Below are positions 35,141 to 45,938 of a stretch of 64,000 nt of DNA, piece by piece (position 1 is the first letter of the stretch; each line of letters starts with the position of its first letter). The DNA is taken from the NCBI RefSeq assembly GCF_900104805.1, contig NZ_LT629751.1:744001-808000 (forward strand), in the 5' to 3' direction. The notes beneath the pieces are model-generated. The model did not search any database. It was not told the DNA's origin and saw nothing but the letters and a program-made list of their open reading frames with translations. Position numbers and translations under genes: made by a program. The stretch is from Pseudomonas oryzae. GTDB taxonomy: Bacteria > Pseudomonadota > Gammaproteobacteria > Pseudomonadales > Pseudomonadaceae.

Positions 35141-36802
35141 ATGACAACAACAATTTCCCCCCCGCCGCAGTGGTCGCGCCGGCGCAGTGAGAAGCAGCGC
35201 CGCCTCGCCCAGGTGCGCCAGCTGGCCGACGGCGTGGTCCTGCCGACCGATCGGATCGTCGCCGCCCTGGAAGCACTGCTCGCCCCGGGCGATCGCGTGG
35301 TGCTGGAAGGCAACAACCAGAAGCAGGCGGACTTCCTGTCCCGCTCGCTGGCCAAGGTCGATCCCGGCCGCCTGCACGATCTGCACATGATCATGCCGAG
35401 CGTCAGTCGCAGCGAGCACCTCGACCTGTTCGAGCGCGGCATCGCCCGCAAGCTGGACTTCTCCTTCGCCGGCCCGCAGAGCCTGCGCATCGGCCAGCTG
35501 ATGGAGGACGGCCTGCTCGAGGTCGGCGCCATCCATACCTACATCGAGCTGTACTCGCGCCTGCTGGTCGACCTGATTCCCAACGTCGCCCTGGTCGCCG
35601 GCTTCGTCGCCGACCGCGCAGGCAACATCTACACCGGGCCGAGCACCGAGGACACCCCGGCGCTGGTCGAGGCGGCGGCGTTCAGCGACGGCATCGTCAT
35701 CGTCCAGGTCAACGAGATCGTCGACGACGTGCGCGACCTGCCGCGCGTGGACATCCCGGCCAGCTGGGTCGACTTCGTGGTGCAGGCCGACAAGCCGTTC
35801 TACATCGAGCCGCTGTTCACCCGCGATCCGCGCCACATCAAGCCGGTGCACGTGCTGATGGCGATGATGGCGATCCGCGGCATCTACGAGAAGCACAAGG
35901 TGCAGTCGCTCAACCACGGCATCGGCTTCAACACCGCGGCCATCGAGCTGATCCTGCCGACCTACGGCGAGCGCCTCGGCCTCAAGGGCAAGATCTGCCG
36001 CAACTGGACCCTCAACCCGCACCCGACCCTGATTCCGGCGATCGAGACCGGCTGGGTGGAGAGCGTGCACTGCTTCGGCACCGAACTGGGCATGGAGAAC
36101 TACGTGGCGGCGCGCCCGGACGTGTTCTTCACCGGCCGCGACGGCTCGCTGCGCTCCAACCGCATGATGTGCCAGCTGGCCGGCCAGTACGCGGTCGACC
36201 TGTTCATCGGCGCGACCCTGCAGGTCGACGGCGACGGCCATTCCTCCACCGTCACCCGCGGCCGCCTGGCCGGCTTCGGCGGCGCGCCGAACATGGGCCA
36301 CGACCCGCGCGGCCGCCGTCATGCCACCCCCGCCTGGTTGGACATGACCGAGCCGGTGACTCTGCTCGAGCGTGGCAAGAAGCTCGTCGTGCAGATGGTC
36401 GAGACCTACCAGGAAGGCGGCAAACCCACCTTCGTCGAGCAGCTCGACGCGGTGGAGGTGGCGCGCAAGGTCGGCATGCCGCTGGCGCCTGTGATGATCT
36501 ACGGCGACGACGTCACCCACCTGCTCACCGAGGAAGGCATCGCCTACCTGTACAAGGCGCGCTCGCTGGAGGAGCGCCAGGCGATGATCGCCGCGGTGGC
36601 CGGGGTCACTGCCATCGGCCTGCGCCACGATCCGAAAGACACCGAGCGCATGCGCCGCGAGGGGCTGATCGCCCTGCCGGAGGATCTGGGCATCCGCCGC
36701 ACCGACGCCAGTCGCGAGTTGCTCGCCGCCAAGAGCATCGCCGAGCTGGTCGACTGGTCCGGCGGCCTCTACAACCCGCCCGCCAAGTTCAGGAGCTGGT
36801 GA
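35141..36802 (+). CDS. mdcA: Malonate decarboxylase subunit alpha (malonate:ACP transferase)
   Basis: 553-aa subunit that transfers the acyl-carrier-protein thioester from acetate to malonate, the first step of malonate decarboxylation in the cytoplasm. Long conserved blocks are [34 protein letters not shown] and [21 protein letters not shown] (given in pieces). The ATG at 35141 has TGGAG upstream. A frame open further 5' lacks a site and family sequence. It is the first gene of a tightly packed operon; mdcB starts on its stop codon (TGATG). Confidence 0.96.
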   Translation: MTTTISPPPQWSRRRSEKQRRLAQVRQLADGVVLPTDRIVAALEALLAPGDRVVLEGNNQKQADFLSRSLAKVDPGRLHDLHMIMPSVSRSEHLDLFERGIARKLDFSFAGPQSLRIGQLMEDGLLEVGAIHTYIELYSRLLVDLIPNVALVAGFVADRAGNIYTGPSTEDTPALVEAAAFSDGIVIVQVNEIVDDVRDLPRVDIPASWVDFVVQADKPFYIEPLFTRDPRHIKPVHVLMAMMAIRGIYEKHKVQSLNHGIGFNTAAIELILPTYGERLGLKGKICRNWTLNPHPTLIPAIETGWVESVHCFGTELGMENYVAARPDVFFTGRDGSLRSNRMMCQLAGQYAVDLFIGATLQVDGDGHSSTVTRGRLAGFGGAPNMGHDPRGRRHATPAWLDMTEPVTLLERGKKLVVQMVETYQEGGKPTFVEQLDAVEVARKVGMPLAPVMIYGDDVTHLLTEEGIAYLYKARSLEERQAMIAAVAGVTAIGLRHDPKDTERMRREGLIALPEDLGIRRTDASRELLAAKSIAELVDWSGGLYNPPAKFRSW

Positions 36803-37677
36803 TGAACGCCCGGATTGCGGCACGCCCGCAACTCAGTCTGGCCGAGGCGCTCGCCGACCTGGCCGTCGAGGCGCTGATCGACGAGGTCGAGCTGTCGCCC
36901 AAGCCGGCGCTGGTCGACCGCCGCGGCAGCGGCGCCCACCACGACCTCAGCCTGGAGCTGATGCACGCCTCGGCCTGGTCGCTGTGGCCGACCTTCCACG
37001 CCATGGCCGCCGCCGGCGAGAAAGCCGGGCAGGTCGATGTGGCCCTGCGCGAGACCCTCGGCCGCCTCGGCCGTGACGGCGAGGCGCAGATGCTCGAGGT
37101 CACCGGCGGGGTCAACACCCACCGCGGGGCGATCTGGGCGCTGGGCCTCTTGGTCACCGCCGCCGCCCAGGAGGCGCAGCCGAGCGCGGCAGGCGTGACC
37201 CTGCGCGCCGCACGGTTGGCGCGGCTGGAGGATCGCCACGTGCCGGTTCGCGCGCCGAGCAACGGCGAGCGTGTGCGCCAGCGCTACGGCGTCGGCGGCG
37301 CCCGCGCCGAGGCCCAGGCCGGCTTCCCCGGCGCGCTGCACCACGGCCTGCCGCAGCTCAAGCGCAGCCGCGCCGCCGGCGCCGGCGAGAGCCACGCCCG
37401 CCTGGACGCACTGCTGGCGATCATGGCCCAGCTCGACGACACCTGCGTGCTGCACCGCGCCGGCCCGGCTGGCCTTGCCTGCATGCAGGACGGCGCCCGC
37501 GCGGTGCTGGAATCTGGCGGCAGCGCCAGCCTGGCCGGCCGCCGCAGGCTCAGGGAATTGGACGTCTGTCTCTTGAGGTTGAATGCCTCGCCCGGCGGTG
37601 CAGCCGATCTGCTCGCCGCGACTTTATTCCTCGACCGCCTGGAGCCGACGCTCCGGGCGCAGATTGGGAGCCTGTGA
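36802..37677 (+). CDS. mdcB: Triphosphoribosyl-dephospho-CoA synthase MdcB
   Basis: Makes the precursor of the 2'-(5''-triphosphoribosyl)-3'-dephospho-CoA prosthetic group carried by MdcC. 291 aa, CitG/MdcB family: [27 protein letters not shown] is the nucleotide/substrate region (two motifs), with [15 protein letters not shown] and [11 protein letters not shown] downstream. AGGAG sits before the ATG, whose A is the last base of the mdcA stop. Length is normal. Confidence 0.94.
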   Translation: MNARIAARPQLSLAEALADLAVEALIDEVELSPKPALVDRRGSGAHHDLSLELMHASAWSLWPTFHAMAAAGEKAGQVDVALRETLGRLGRDGEAQMLEVTGGVNTHRGAIWALGLLVTAAAQEAQPSAAGVTLRAARLARLEDRHVPVRAPSNGERVRQRYGVGGARAEAQAGFPGALHHGLPQLKRSRAAGAGESHARLDALLAIMAQLDDTCVLHRAGPAGLACMQDGARAVLESGGSASLAGRRRLRELDVCLLRLNASPGGAADLLAATLFLDRLEPTLRAQIGSL

Positions 37678-37679
37678 AC

Positions 37680-37979
37680 ATGGAAACCCTGTCCTTTGCC
37701 TTCCCCGCCGGCCTGCCGGCAAGCCGGCGCGCTCAGGTGGGCTGCGTCGGCTCCGGCGACCTGGAAGTGCTGCTCGAGCCCGGCCAGGCCGGCACCCTGA
37801 GCATCCAGGTGGTCACCTCGGTGAACGGCAGCGCCGAGCGCTGGCGCCACCTGTTCGAGCGCATGTTCGCCGGTGGCAACCCGCCGGCCCTGAACGTCGA
37901 TATCCACGATTTCGGCGCCACCCCCGGTGTGGTGCGGCTGCGTCTGGAGCAGGCGCTGGAGGAGGTGAGCGATGTCTGA
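37680..37979 (+). CDS. mdcC: Malonate decarboxylase acyl carrier protein (delta subunit)
   Basis: 99-aa acyl carrier protein of malonate decarboxylase. The attachment serine is Ser25 in VGCVGSGDLEVLLEPG. The ATG at 37680 gives the standard family length; a GTG at 37674 in frame overlaps the mdcB stop and would add two residues. The last 8 bp overlap mdcD, indicating coupled translation. Confidence 0.95.
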   Translation: METLSFAFPAGLPASRRAQVGCVGSGDLEVLLEPGQAGTLSIQVVTSVNGSAERWRHLFERMFAGGNPPALNVDIHDFGATPGVVRLRLEQALEEVSDV

Positions 37980-38823
37980 CCTGAATGCACTGCTGCACAG
38001 TCGCAGCTTCGTCGAACTCGGCGCCCGTCAGCGCGCCGCCGCGCTGCTCGATCAGGGCAGCCTGCGCGAACTGCTCGACCCCTTCGCCCGCGTCAAGTCG
38101 CCGTGGCTGGAGGCCCAGGGCATTGTCGCCCAGGCCGACGACGGCGTGGTGGTGGCCAAGGGCACCCTCGGCGGCCATCCGGCGGTGATCGCCGCCATCG
38201 AGGGCAACTTCCAGGGCGGCAGCCTCGGCGAGGTTGGCGGCGCCAAGCTGGCCGGCGCGCTGGAACTGGCCGCCGAGGACAACCGCAACGGCATCCCCAC
38301 CTGCGCCGTGCTGCTGCTGGAGACCGGCGGCGTGCGCCTGCAGGAGGCCAACCTGGGCCTCGCCGCCATCGCCGAGGTGCAGGCCGCCATCGTCGAGCTG
38401 CGCCAGTACCAGCCGGTGATCGGCGTGGTCGCCGGCCCGGTGGGCTGCTTCGGCGGCATGTCGATCGCCGCCGCGCTGTGCAGCCACCTGCTGGTGACCC
38501 GCGAGGCGCGCCTGGGCCTCAACGGCCCGCAGGTGATCGAGCAGGAAGCCGGTCTCGACGAGTACGACTCGCGCGATCGCCCGTTCATCTGGAGCCTCAC
38601 CGGCGGCGAGCAGCGCTTCGCCTGCGGCCTGGTCGACGCCTACGTCGCCGACGAGGTGGACGTGATCCGCGCGCGCCTGCTGCAAACCCTCGCCCAGCCC
38701 GGCGACGCCCTGCCGCGCAGCCGCCAGTACGCCCGCTTCCTCGACCTGCTGGCGCGCTACGACGCCGAACCGCAGGCCGACGCCGCCTCCGTGCGCGCCC
38801 TCTACCAAGGAGACCAGGCATGA
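37972..38823 (+). CDS. mdcD: Malonate decarboxylase subunit beta
   Basis: 283-aa crotonase/carboxyltransferase-fold subunit that, with MdcE, decarboxylates malonyl-S-ACP to acetyl-S-ACP. Recognisable stretches are GGSLGEVGGAKLAGALELA, LLLETGGVRLQEANLGLAA and GGMSIAAALC with the oxyanion-hole glycines. Starts within mdcC and ends with an ATGA overlap to mdcE. Confidence 0.95.
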   Translation: MSDLNALLHSRSFVELGARQRAAALLDQGSLRELLDPFARVKSPWLEAQGIVAQADDGVVVAKGTLGGHPAVIAAIEGNFQGGSLGEVGGAKLAGALELAAEDNRNGIPTCAVLLLETGGVRLQEANLGLAAIAEVQAAIVELRQYQPVIGVVAGPVGCFGGMSIAAALCSHLLVTREARLGLNGPQVIEQEAGLDEYDSRDRPFIWSLTGGEQRFACGLVDAYVADEVDVIRARLLQTLAQPGDALPRSRQYARFLDLLARYDAEPQADAASVRALYQGDQA

Positions 38824-39626
38824 GCACCGTCCTCTCGCAACGCGGCCTGAACTGGCTGCGCGCCCTGACCGCCGGCACCGGCGAGCAGCCGGGCTACCCG
38901 GCCTCGGTGCGCGTGGTCGACGCCAGCCTCGGCGGCCAGCCGGCCCGCTACATCGCGGTGGTGCCGGATGCGGAGAACCGCTTCCTGCGCGCCCGCAGCG
39001 GCGAGGTCGGCCTGCTGGAAGGCTGGAGCCTCGGCCGCGCGCTGGACGAGGTGATCGCTGCCGACCGTGATGCGCCGGTCAAGCGCGCGGTGGTCGCCGT
39101 GGTCGACGTGCCCAGCCAGGCCTACGGCCGCCGCGAGGAGGCCCTCGGCATCCACCAGGCGCTGGCCGGCGCGGTGGACGGCTACGCCCGCGCCCGTCTG
39201 GCCGGCCACCCGGTGATCGCCCTGCTGGTCGGGAAGGCCATGTCCGGCGCCTTCCTCGCCCACGGCTACCAGGCCAACCGCATCGTCGCCCTGCGCGATC
39301 CGGGGGTGATGGTCCACGCCATGGGCAAGGAGTCCGCCGCGCGGGTCACCTTGCGCACGGTCGACGAACTGGAAGCCTTCGCCGCCAAGGTGCCGCCGAT
39401 GGCCTACGACCTTGACAGCTACGCCTCGCTCGGCCTGCTCTGGGAAACCCTGAGCGTGGAGGCCATCGAGGCGCCGCAGGGCGACGACCTGGCGCGGGTG
39501 CAGGCCTGCCTGGAGCAGGCGCAGGCCGACATCCGCGCTGGCGGCACCGACCTGCGCGGCCGCCTCGGCGCCGCCAACCGTGCCGCCTCGCAGCGCGTGC
39601 GCGAGCTGCTGCGCGCGCAGTGGTAA
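38820..39626 (+). CDS. mdcE: Malonate decarboxylase subunit gamma
   Basis: 268-aa partner of MdcD in the decarboxylase half of the complex. Key motifs are VVDVPSQAYGRREEALGIHQ, LLVGKAMSGAFLAHGYQAN and VMVHAMGKESAARVT. ATGA overlap with mdcD. Normal length for the family. It completes the alpha, delta, beta, gamma catalytic set A-C-D-E. Confidence 0.95.
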   Translation: MSTVLSQRGLNWLRALTAGTGEQPGYPASVRVVDASLGGQPARYIAVVPDAENRFLRARSGEVGLLEGWSLGRALDEVIAADRDAPVKRAVVAVVDVPSQAYGRREEALGIHQALAGAVDGYARARLAGHPVIALLVGKAMSGAFLAHGYQANRIVALRDPGVMVHAMGKESAARVTLRTVDELEAFAAKVPPMAYDLDSYASLGLLWETLSVEAIEAPQGDDLARVQACLEQAQADIRAGGTDLRGRLGAANRAASQRVRELLRAQW

Positions 39627-39642
39627 CCGGGAGGAAACGCCC

Positions 39643-40269
39643 ATGCCTGCCATCGACCAACTGCCGCAAGCCCACGACCTGCTGTGGGGCCTGAGCGCCG
39701 CGCAGCTCGACGCCGCCGCGCCGGACTGGGCGCGCGAGGTGCTCGCCGCCGGCCTGCCGGTGGTGGTGCGTCGCGGCCCGGCGCCGCAGGGCCAGGTCGC
39801 GGTGGGCGTGCGCGGGCGCGGCCGCGAGCAGCGCCATGCCTGCTGGATGCCGCTGGCGGCGATCAGCCGCCGGGTGGCGCCGGAGCAACTGACCGGCGGC
39901 GGGGCAGGGCAGGACGCCTGGCCGGCCCTGCGCGCCCTGGCATGGCTGGCGCCGCAGCTGGACGCCCTGGATCTGGTCTGGGGCGTCACCGGCGGCGTCG
40001 GCTACCAGCTGGCCAGCGGCGCGCCGGTGCTGCACGGCAACAGCGATCTCGACCTGCTGCTGCGCGCGCCGCAGCCGCTGGCGCGCGGCGCTGCCGCAGA
40101 ATTGCTCGGCCTGCTCGACCGCGCCCTGTGCCGGGTCGACCTGCAGCTGGAGACCCCGCTTGGCGCCATCGCCCTGAGCGAGTGGGCGGGGCCGGCACCG
40201 CAGGTGCTGCTCAAGACCGAGCAGGGCCCGCGTCTGGTGCGCGACCCGTGGCAGGAGGTGGCGGCATGA
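39643..40269 (+). CDS. mdcG: Phosphoribosyl-dephospho-CoA transferase MdcG
   Basis: Attaches the prosthetic group to Ser25 of MdcC. 208 aa, nucleotidyltransferase-like; the core motif YQLASGAPVLHGNSDLDLLL contains the GNSDLDL metal-binding aspartates. Preceded by GGAGGAAACGCCC. The longer frame upstream overlaps mdcE and was not used. Confidence 0.93.
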   Translation: MPAIDQLPQAHDLLWGLSAAQLDAAAPDWAREVLAAGLPVVVRRGPAPQGQVAVGVRGRGREQRHACWMPLAAISRRVAPEQLTGGGAGQDAWPALRALAWLAPQLDALDLVWGVTGGVGYQLASGAPVLHGNSDLDLLLRAPQPLARGAAAELLGLLDRALCRVDLQLETPLGAIALSEWAGPAPQVLLKTEQGPRLVRDPWQEVAA

Positions 40270-41201
40270 GCAGTCTGTTCGCCTTCCCCGGCCAGGGCGC
40301 CCAGCAGCCGGGCATGCTTCATCAACTGCCGGATGCGCCCGAGGTCGCCGCCTGTCTGCGCGAGGCCGGTGCGGTGCTGGACGAGGACGTGCTGGCGCTG
40401 GATAGTGAGAAAGCCTTGCGTTCCACCCGCGCCGTGCAGCTGTGCCTGCTGCTCGCCGGGGTGTCCTGCGCCCGCCTGCTGATGGCGCGCGGCGCGCGGC
40501 CGGACTACGTGGCCGGGCTGTCGATCGGCGCCTGGGCGGCGGCGGTGAGCGCCGGGGCGCTGCAGTTCGCCGACGCGGTGCGCCTAGTCGCCCTGCGCGG
40601 CGAACTGATGGAACGCGCCTGGCCGAGCGGCTACGGGATGACCGCCATCCTCGGCCTCGAACGGGCGGTGGTGGAAGGCCTGCTGGCCGAGGTTCACGGT
40701 GCGGACAGCCCGGTGTACCTGGCCAACGTCAACTCCGCCAACCAGCTGGTGATCGCCGGCAGCGAGGCGGCCATGGCGGCGGTCGGCGCGCGGGCCCGTA
40801 TCCTCGGCGCCGGCGCGGTCAAGCGCCTGGCGGTCAGCGTGCCGTCGCACTGCGCGCTGCTGGACGCACCCGCCGCGCAACTGGCCGCAGCCTTCGCCCA
40901 GGTGGAAGTGCGCCGCCCGGCGCTGCGCTACCTGAGTAGCAGCTCGGCACGCCTGGTCATGGAGCCGAGCGCCCTGCGCGACGACCTGGCCTTCAACATG
41001 TGCCGCCTGGTCGACTGGCAGGGCACCCTGCGCAACGCCTACGAACGTGGCGTGCGCCTGCACATCGAACTGCCTCCGGGCACGGTCCTCAGCGGACTGG
41101 CTCGCCGGGTGCTGAGACAGGGAACCGTGGCTGCCTTCCAGGGCGCCCGTCTCGACACGCTGGACGCGCTGCTGCGCGAGGAGGGCTGCGCCGACCGCTG
41201 A
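40266..41201 (+). CDS. mdcH: Malonyl-CoA:ACP malonyltransferase, malonate decarboxylase epsilon subunit
   Basis: 311-aa FabD-like acyltransferase that loads malonyl from malonyl-CoA onto the decarboxylase ACP to activate it. FPGQGAQQPGML, the nucleophile elbow AGLSIGAWAAAV (GLSIG) and the catalytic His in VPSHCALLDAP are all present. ATGA overlap with mdcG; 56 bp separate it from madL. Confidence 0.95.
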   Translation: MSSLFAFPGQGAQQPGMLHQLPDAPEVAACLREAGAVLDEDVLALDSEKALRSTRAVQLCLLLAGVSCARLLMARGARPDYVAGLSIGAWAAAVSAGALQFADAVRLVALRGELMERAWPSGYGMTAILGLERAVVEGLLAEVHGADSPVYLANVNSANQLVIAGSEAAMAAVGARARILGAGAVKRLAVSVPSHCALLDAPAAQLAAAFAQVEVRRPALRYLSSSSARLVMEPSALRDDLAFNMCRLVDWQGTLRNAYERGVRLHIELPPGTVLSGLARRVLRQGTVAAFQGARLDTLDALLREEGCADR

Positions 41202-41257
41202 CCGCCCTCTCGCGAAGTACAAGAACAACAACTTCGATCCACTAAAGGACAACAACA

Positions 41258-41698
41258 ATGATCATCTACGGTGTAGCCCTGCTCGCAATCTGCACGCTGG
41301 CCGGCCTGTTCGTCGGCGACCTGCTCGGCGTGCTTATCGGTGTGCCCTCCAACGTCGGCGGTGTCGGCATCGCCATGCTCCTCTTGATCTTCGGCGGCAG
41401 CTACCTGCACAGGCGCGGCGCCCTGGGCGCCAAGACCGAACAGGGCATCGAGTTCTGGAGCGCCATCTACATTCCCATCGTGGTCGCCATGGCCGCCCAG
41501 CAGAACGTGGTCGGCGCGCTGTCCGGCGGCCCGGCGGCGATCCTCGCCGGCCTCGCCGCGGTCAGCCTGAGCTTCGCCCTGGTGCCGGTGCTCGACCGCC
41601 TCGGCCGCAAGGACGAGGTGGCCGCGGAGCCTGAAGCCAAGCCCGCTGCCCCTGTTGTCGCCACTGCCAAACCTGCCGCCTCCAGCGCCCAACGGTGA
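41258..41698 (+). CDS. madL: Malonate transporter subunit MadL
   Basis: 146-aa membrane protein with about four hydrophobic segments (4-24, 30-52, 70-88, 95-112) and a Lys/Ala/Pro-rich cytoplasmic tail. Together with MadM it imports malonate with sodium in the family. AAGGA is upstream of the ATG. Its stop lies 5 bp before the chosen madM ATG. Confidence 0.93.
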   Translation: MIIYGVALLAICTLAGLFVGDLLGVLIGVPSNVGGVGIAMLLLIFGGSYLHRRGALGAKTEQGIEFWSAIYIPIVVAMAAQQNVVGALSGGPAAILAGLAAVSLSFALVPVLDRLGRKDEVAAEPEAKPAAPVVATAKPAASSAQR

Positions 41699-41703
41699 TT
41701 GCC

Positions 41704-42471
41704 ATGATCCTCGAATCCCTGACCAAGGTACTCAACGGCTACGGCATGATCAGCGGCTTCGCCGTGATCGGCGCGACCATGTGGCTGTCCTACTGGGCGT
41801 CCGCCAAGCTGACCAAGGGCCGCCTGCACGGCTCGGCCATCGCCATCCTGCTCGGCCTGGTGCTGTCCTACGTCGGCGGCCTGTATACCGGCGGGCAGAA
41901 AGGCCTGGTCGACATCCCGCTGCTGTCCGGCCTCGGCATCCTCGGTGGCGCCATGCTGCGCGACTTCGCCATCATCGCCACCGCCTTCGGCGTCAACGTG
42001 GCGGAGCTCAAGCGCGCCGGGGCCAGCGGGGTACTGGCGCTGTTCGTCGGCATCTTCGCCTCCTTCGTCGCCGGCGCCGGGGTGGCCCTGGCCTTCGGCT
42101 ACACCGACGCGGTCAGCCTGACCACCATCGGCACCGGCGCGGTGACCTACATCGTCGGCCCGGTGACCGGCGCGGCCATCGGCGCCAGCTCCGAGGTGAT
42201 GGCGCTGTCGATCGCCGCCGGCCTGATCAAGGCCATCGTGGTGATGGTCGCCACGCCCTTCGTCGCGCCCTTCATCGGCCTCAACAACCCGCGCGCCGCG
42301 GTGATCTTCGGCGGCCTGATGGGCACCTCCAGCGGCGTGGCCGGCGGCCTGGCGGCCACCGACCCGAAGCTGGTGCCCTACGGCTGCCTGACCGCGGCCT
42401 TCTACACCGCCCTCGGCTGCCTGCTCGGCCCGTCGCTGATCTACTTCGTGATGCGCGGCCTGTTCGGCTGA
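41704..42471 (+). CDS. madM: Malonate transporter subunit MadM
   Basis: 255-aa polytopic inner-membrane protein, the large subunit of the MadLM malonate carrier. It has about eight hydrophobic segments, with the start LNGYGMISGFAVIGATMWLSY and LHGSAIAILLGLVLSYVGG typical of the family. The ATG at 41704 matches family N-termini; a GTG at 41695, overlapping the madL stop (GTGA), would add three residues. Last gene of the mdc-mad operon. Confidence 0.93.
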   Translation: MILESLTKVLNGYGMISGFAVIGATMWLSYWASAKLTKGRLHGSAIAILLGLVLSYVGGLYTGGQKGLVDIPLLSGLGILGGAMLRDFAIIATAFGVNVAELKRAGASGVLALFVGIFASFVAGAGVALAFGYTDAVSLTTIGTGAVTYIVGPVTGAAIGASSEVMALSIAAGLIKAIVVMVATPFVAPFIGLNNPRAAVIFGGLMGTSSGVAGGLAATDPKLVPYGCLTAAFYTALGCLLGPSLIYFVMRGLFG

Positions 42472-42490
42472 TCGGCAATGCCTTCGCCAG

Positions 42491-42511
42491 CGGCCCGCCT
42501 TGTGCGGGCCG
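42491..42511 (+). terminator. Stem-loop after madM
   Basis: CGGCCCGC and GCGGGCCG arms with a 5-nt loop, 19 bp after the madM stop. Strong stem but only a short T-rich stretch follows, so it may be a partial terminator. Confidence 0.55.
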
Positions 42512-42534
42512 TTGGCGTTTGGGCGGGGTACGGA

Positions 42535-42768
42535 TCAGGCGCGCAAGCTGATCCAGTCGTCGCAGTTGCCACGGCAGGTGCCCGGGCAGGCACAACCGGT
42601 ACGGCTGCGCCCGGTGGCCTGTTCCATGCGCCGGGCCACCTCGGGATCGTCGGCGAACGGCAGCATGGCCGCCTCGTCCAGGCTGCGCCGGCTCCTGCCG
42701 GACAGGCAGAGCTGCACGGCGATGAAGAACAGGGTCACGCAGGTCAGCAGCCAGAGTTCGTTGGTCAT
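42535..42768 (-). CDS. Small Cys-rich single-pass membrane protein downstream of ccoN4
   Basis: 77 aa, start MTNELWLL with GGAGA upstream. A hydrophobic helix spans residues 4-25. A charged segment follows, ending in the motif CACPGTCRGNCDDW with four cysteines, which could bind a metal or Fe-S cluster. A small gene with similar features lies next to ccoN4 in P. aeruginosa (recalled). A strong terminator separates it from ccoN4, so it probably has a separate transcript or depends on read-through. A role in assembly or metal supply of the oxidase is possible but not shown. Confidence 0.8.
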   Translation of the reverse strand: MTNELWLLTCVTLFFIAVQLCLSGRSRRSLDEAAMLPFADDPEVARRMEQATGRSRTGCACPGTCRGNCDDWISLRA

Positions 42769-42784
42769 GGTGATTCTCCGCAAA

Positions 42785-42815
42785 TAAAAAAGCCCGGCGC
42801 AGGGGAACGCCGGGC
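42785..42815 (-). terminator. Intrinsic terminator after ccoN4
   Basis: On the minus strand GCCCGGCG, 8-nt loop, CGCCGGGC, then TTTTTT. It lies between ccoN4 and the small Cys-rich gene. A nearby palindrome TCATGCGCA-C-TGCGCATGA at 42822-42840 covers the ccoN4 stop. Confidence 0.85.
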
Positions 42816-42821
42816 GAAAGG

Positions 42822-44249
<1,428 letters not shown>

Positions 44250-44335
44250 GTCGAAACCTTTCTGCTGACAGGGTGCTTGGCGGCCGCGGCGCAAGGCGCG
44301 GCACGTTGCACACTGTAGGAGGCGGTTTCGCTGCA

Positions 44336-44372
44336 AAACAGACTCAGATCGGCGCGATTCGACCGGATCAGA
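44336..44372. promoter_or_regulatory. Putative MocR-regulator operator, copy 1 (ccoN4 upstream)
   Basis: 37-nt element: AAACAGACTCAGATC, 13 variable nt, then CGGATCAGA. The same element with identical spacing is found at 47410-47446. It overlaps the mocR stop codon and lies 86 bp before the ccoN4 start. GATC cores are 19 nt apart (about two helical turns), as expected for a dimeric wHTH protein. Confidence 0.7.
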
Positions 44373-45840
44373 ACGAGGCGAGGATGCGCCCGAGCACTTC
44401 CATGGCGCGCTCGCTCTGCGCGTCCCACGGATGGCCGTAGTTGAGCCGCGCGCAGTTGCCGAAACGCCGGGTGGCCGAGAAGATCGGCCCCGGCGCCAGG
44501 CTGATGCCCTGGGCCAGCGCCAGTTGAAACAGCTGCAACGAGTCGACCTGCTCGGGGAACTCGAACCACAGGAAGTAGCCGCCGCCCGGCCGGGTCACCC
44601 GCGTGCTGGCCGGGAAGTGCCGCGCCGCCGAGGCCAGCATCGACGCCTGCTGGCTCTCCAGCGCGTGGCGCAGGCGGCGCAGGTGACGGTCGTAGCCGCC
44701 GTGCTGCAGGTAGTCGGCGATGGCCGCCTGCGCCGGCACCGACGGCGAGATGGTGGTCATCAGCTTGAGCCGGCGGATCTGCTCGGCCCAGCGCCCGCCG
44801 GCCACCCAGCCGATGCGGTAGCCCGGCGCCAGGCACTTGGAGAACGAGCCGCAGTGCATCACCAGACCCTCGCGGTCGAAGCTCTTCACCGGCTTGGGCG
44901 GCTGGCTGCCGAAGTACAGCTCGGCGTACACGTCGTCCTCGATCAGCGGCACCTGATGACGCTGCAGCAGCGCGTAGAGCGCGCGCTTCTTGTCGTCGTC
45001 CATGCTCGCGCCGAGCGGGTTCTGCAGGCTGCTCATGAACCAGCAGGCCTTGATCGGCAACTGCTGGAGACTGGCCTCCAGGCTGGCCAGGTCGATGCCC
45101 TCGCGCGGGTGCACGGGGATCTCCACCGCCTTGAGCTCCAGGCGTTCGAGCACCTGCAGGGTGGCATAGAACGCCGGCGCCTCGATGGCCACCAGGTCGC
45201 CCGGACGGGTCACGCACTGCAGGCACAGGTTGAGCGCCTCCATGGCACCGCAGGTGATCACCAGTTCCTCCAGCGGCAGCAGCACCCCGCTGACCATGTA
45301 GCGCAGGGCGATCTGCCGGCGCAGGTCGGCGTTGCCCTCGGTCATGTCGGCGATCACCGCGCGCGGCGCCAGTTCGCGCACCGCGTGGCTCATCGAGCGC
45401 GCCAGGCGGGCGAGGGGGAACAGGTCGGGGCTGGGGAAGGCCGAGCCGAACGGCACGGTGTTCGGGTCCTTCAGCGAGCCGAGCACCGAGAACACCAGTT
45501 CGCTGACGTCGACCACGCTGGTCTGCGCCTCGCGGGCGCTGATCTCCGGCTCCGGCAGCGGACGCCGGGCCAGCTCGCGGACGAAGTAGCCCGAGCGCGC
45601 CCGCGCGACGATCAGCCCGCGGCTCTCCAGCAGGTAGTAGGCCTGGAACACCGTCGACGGACTGACCCCGTAGGTGCGGCTGGCATGCCGCACCGAGGGC
45701 ACCCGTTGCCCGGGAGCGAGGATGCCGGAGCGGATCAGTTCGGCGATTTCGTCGGCGAATTTCTCGTAGCGTTTCATCTTGTCCGGGCTCAGCGGCCTGC
45801 GGATGGGCGTCAGGTAGTCTAACGGCTTGCCACTGCGCAT
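44368..45840 (-). CDS. MocR-family transcriptional regulator (GntR wHTH + aminotransferase-like domain)
   Basis: 490 aa. Residues 15-90 form a GntR winged helix ([42 protein letters not shown]). From about 110 to the end is a fold-type I aminotransferase-like domain with the PLP lysine in [16 protein letters not shown] and the aspartate in IEDDVYAEL. Start at 45840 has GGAG upstream; a Met at 45777 would delete 21 residues. It lies between ccoN4 and the ccoG-like gene, each preceded by the same 37-nt element, so it probably regulates both. The effector metabolite is unknown; PLP itself is possible. Confidence 0.9.
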   Translation of the reverse strand: MRSGKPLDYLTPIRRPLSPDKMKRYEKFADEIAELIRSGILAPGQRVPSVRHASRTYGVSPSTVFQAYYLLESRGLIVARARSGYFVRELARRPLPEPEISAREAQTSVVDVSELVFSVLGSLKDPNTVPFGSAFPSPDLFPLARLARSMSHAVRELAPRAVIADMTEGNADLRRQIALRYMVSGVLLPLEELVITCGAMEALNLCLQCVTRPGDLVAIEAPAFYATLQVLERLELKAVEIPVHPREGIDLASLEASLQQLPIKACWFMSSLQNPLGASMDDDKKRALYALLQRHQVPLIEDDVYAELYFGSQPPKPVKSFDREGLVMHCGSFSKCLAPGYRIGWVAGGRWAEQIRRLKLMTTISPSVPAQAAIADYLQHGGYDRHLRRLRHALESQQASMLASAARHFPASTRVTRPGGGYFLWFEFPEQVDSLQLFQLALAQGISLAPGPIFSATRRFGNCARLNYGHPWDAQSERAMEVLGRILASF

Positions 45841-45874
45841 GGCTCGGCTCCGGGGTTGGGCTGGTACCTGGCTT

Positions 45875-45930
45875 GTAGGGGCGAATTCATTCGCCTTGCT
45901 GCGGTCGTTGGCGAATGAATTCGCCCCTAC
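45875..45930. repeat. Intergenic REP-type inverted repeat pair
   Basis: Two perfectly complementary 21-nt arms, 45875-45895 and 45910-45930, with a 14-nt spacer. The arm sequence (GTAGGGGCGAATTC, then ATTCGCC) is of the kind dispersed between genes in several Pseudomonas genomes. It lies after the ccoG-like stop and before mocR, and could also act as transcription terminator. Confidence 0.8.
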
Positions 45931-45938
45931 GGGGAGCA

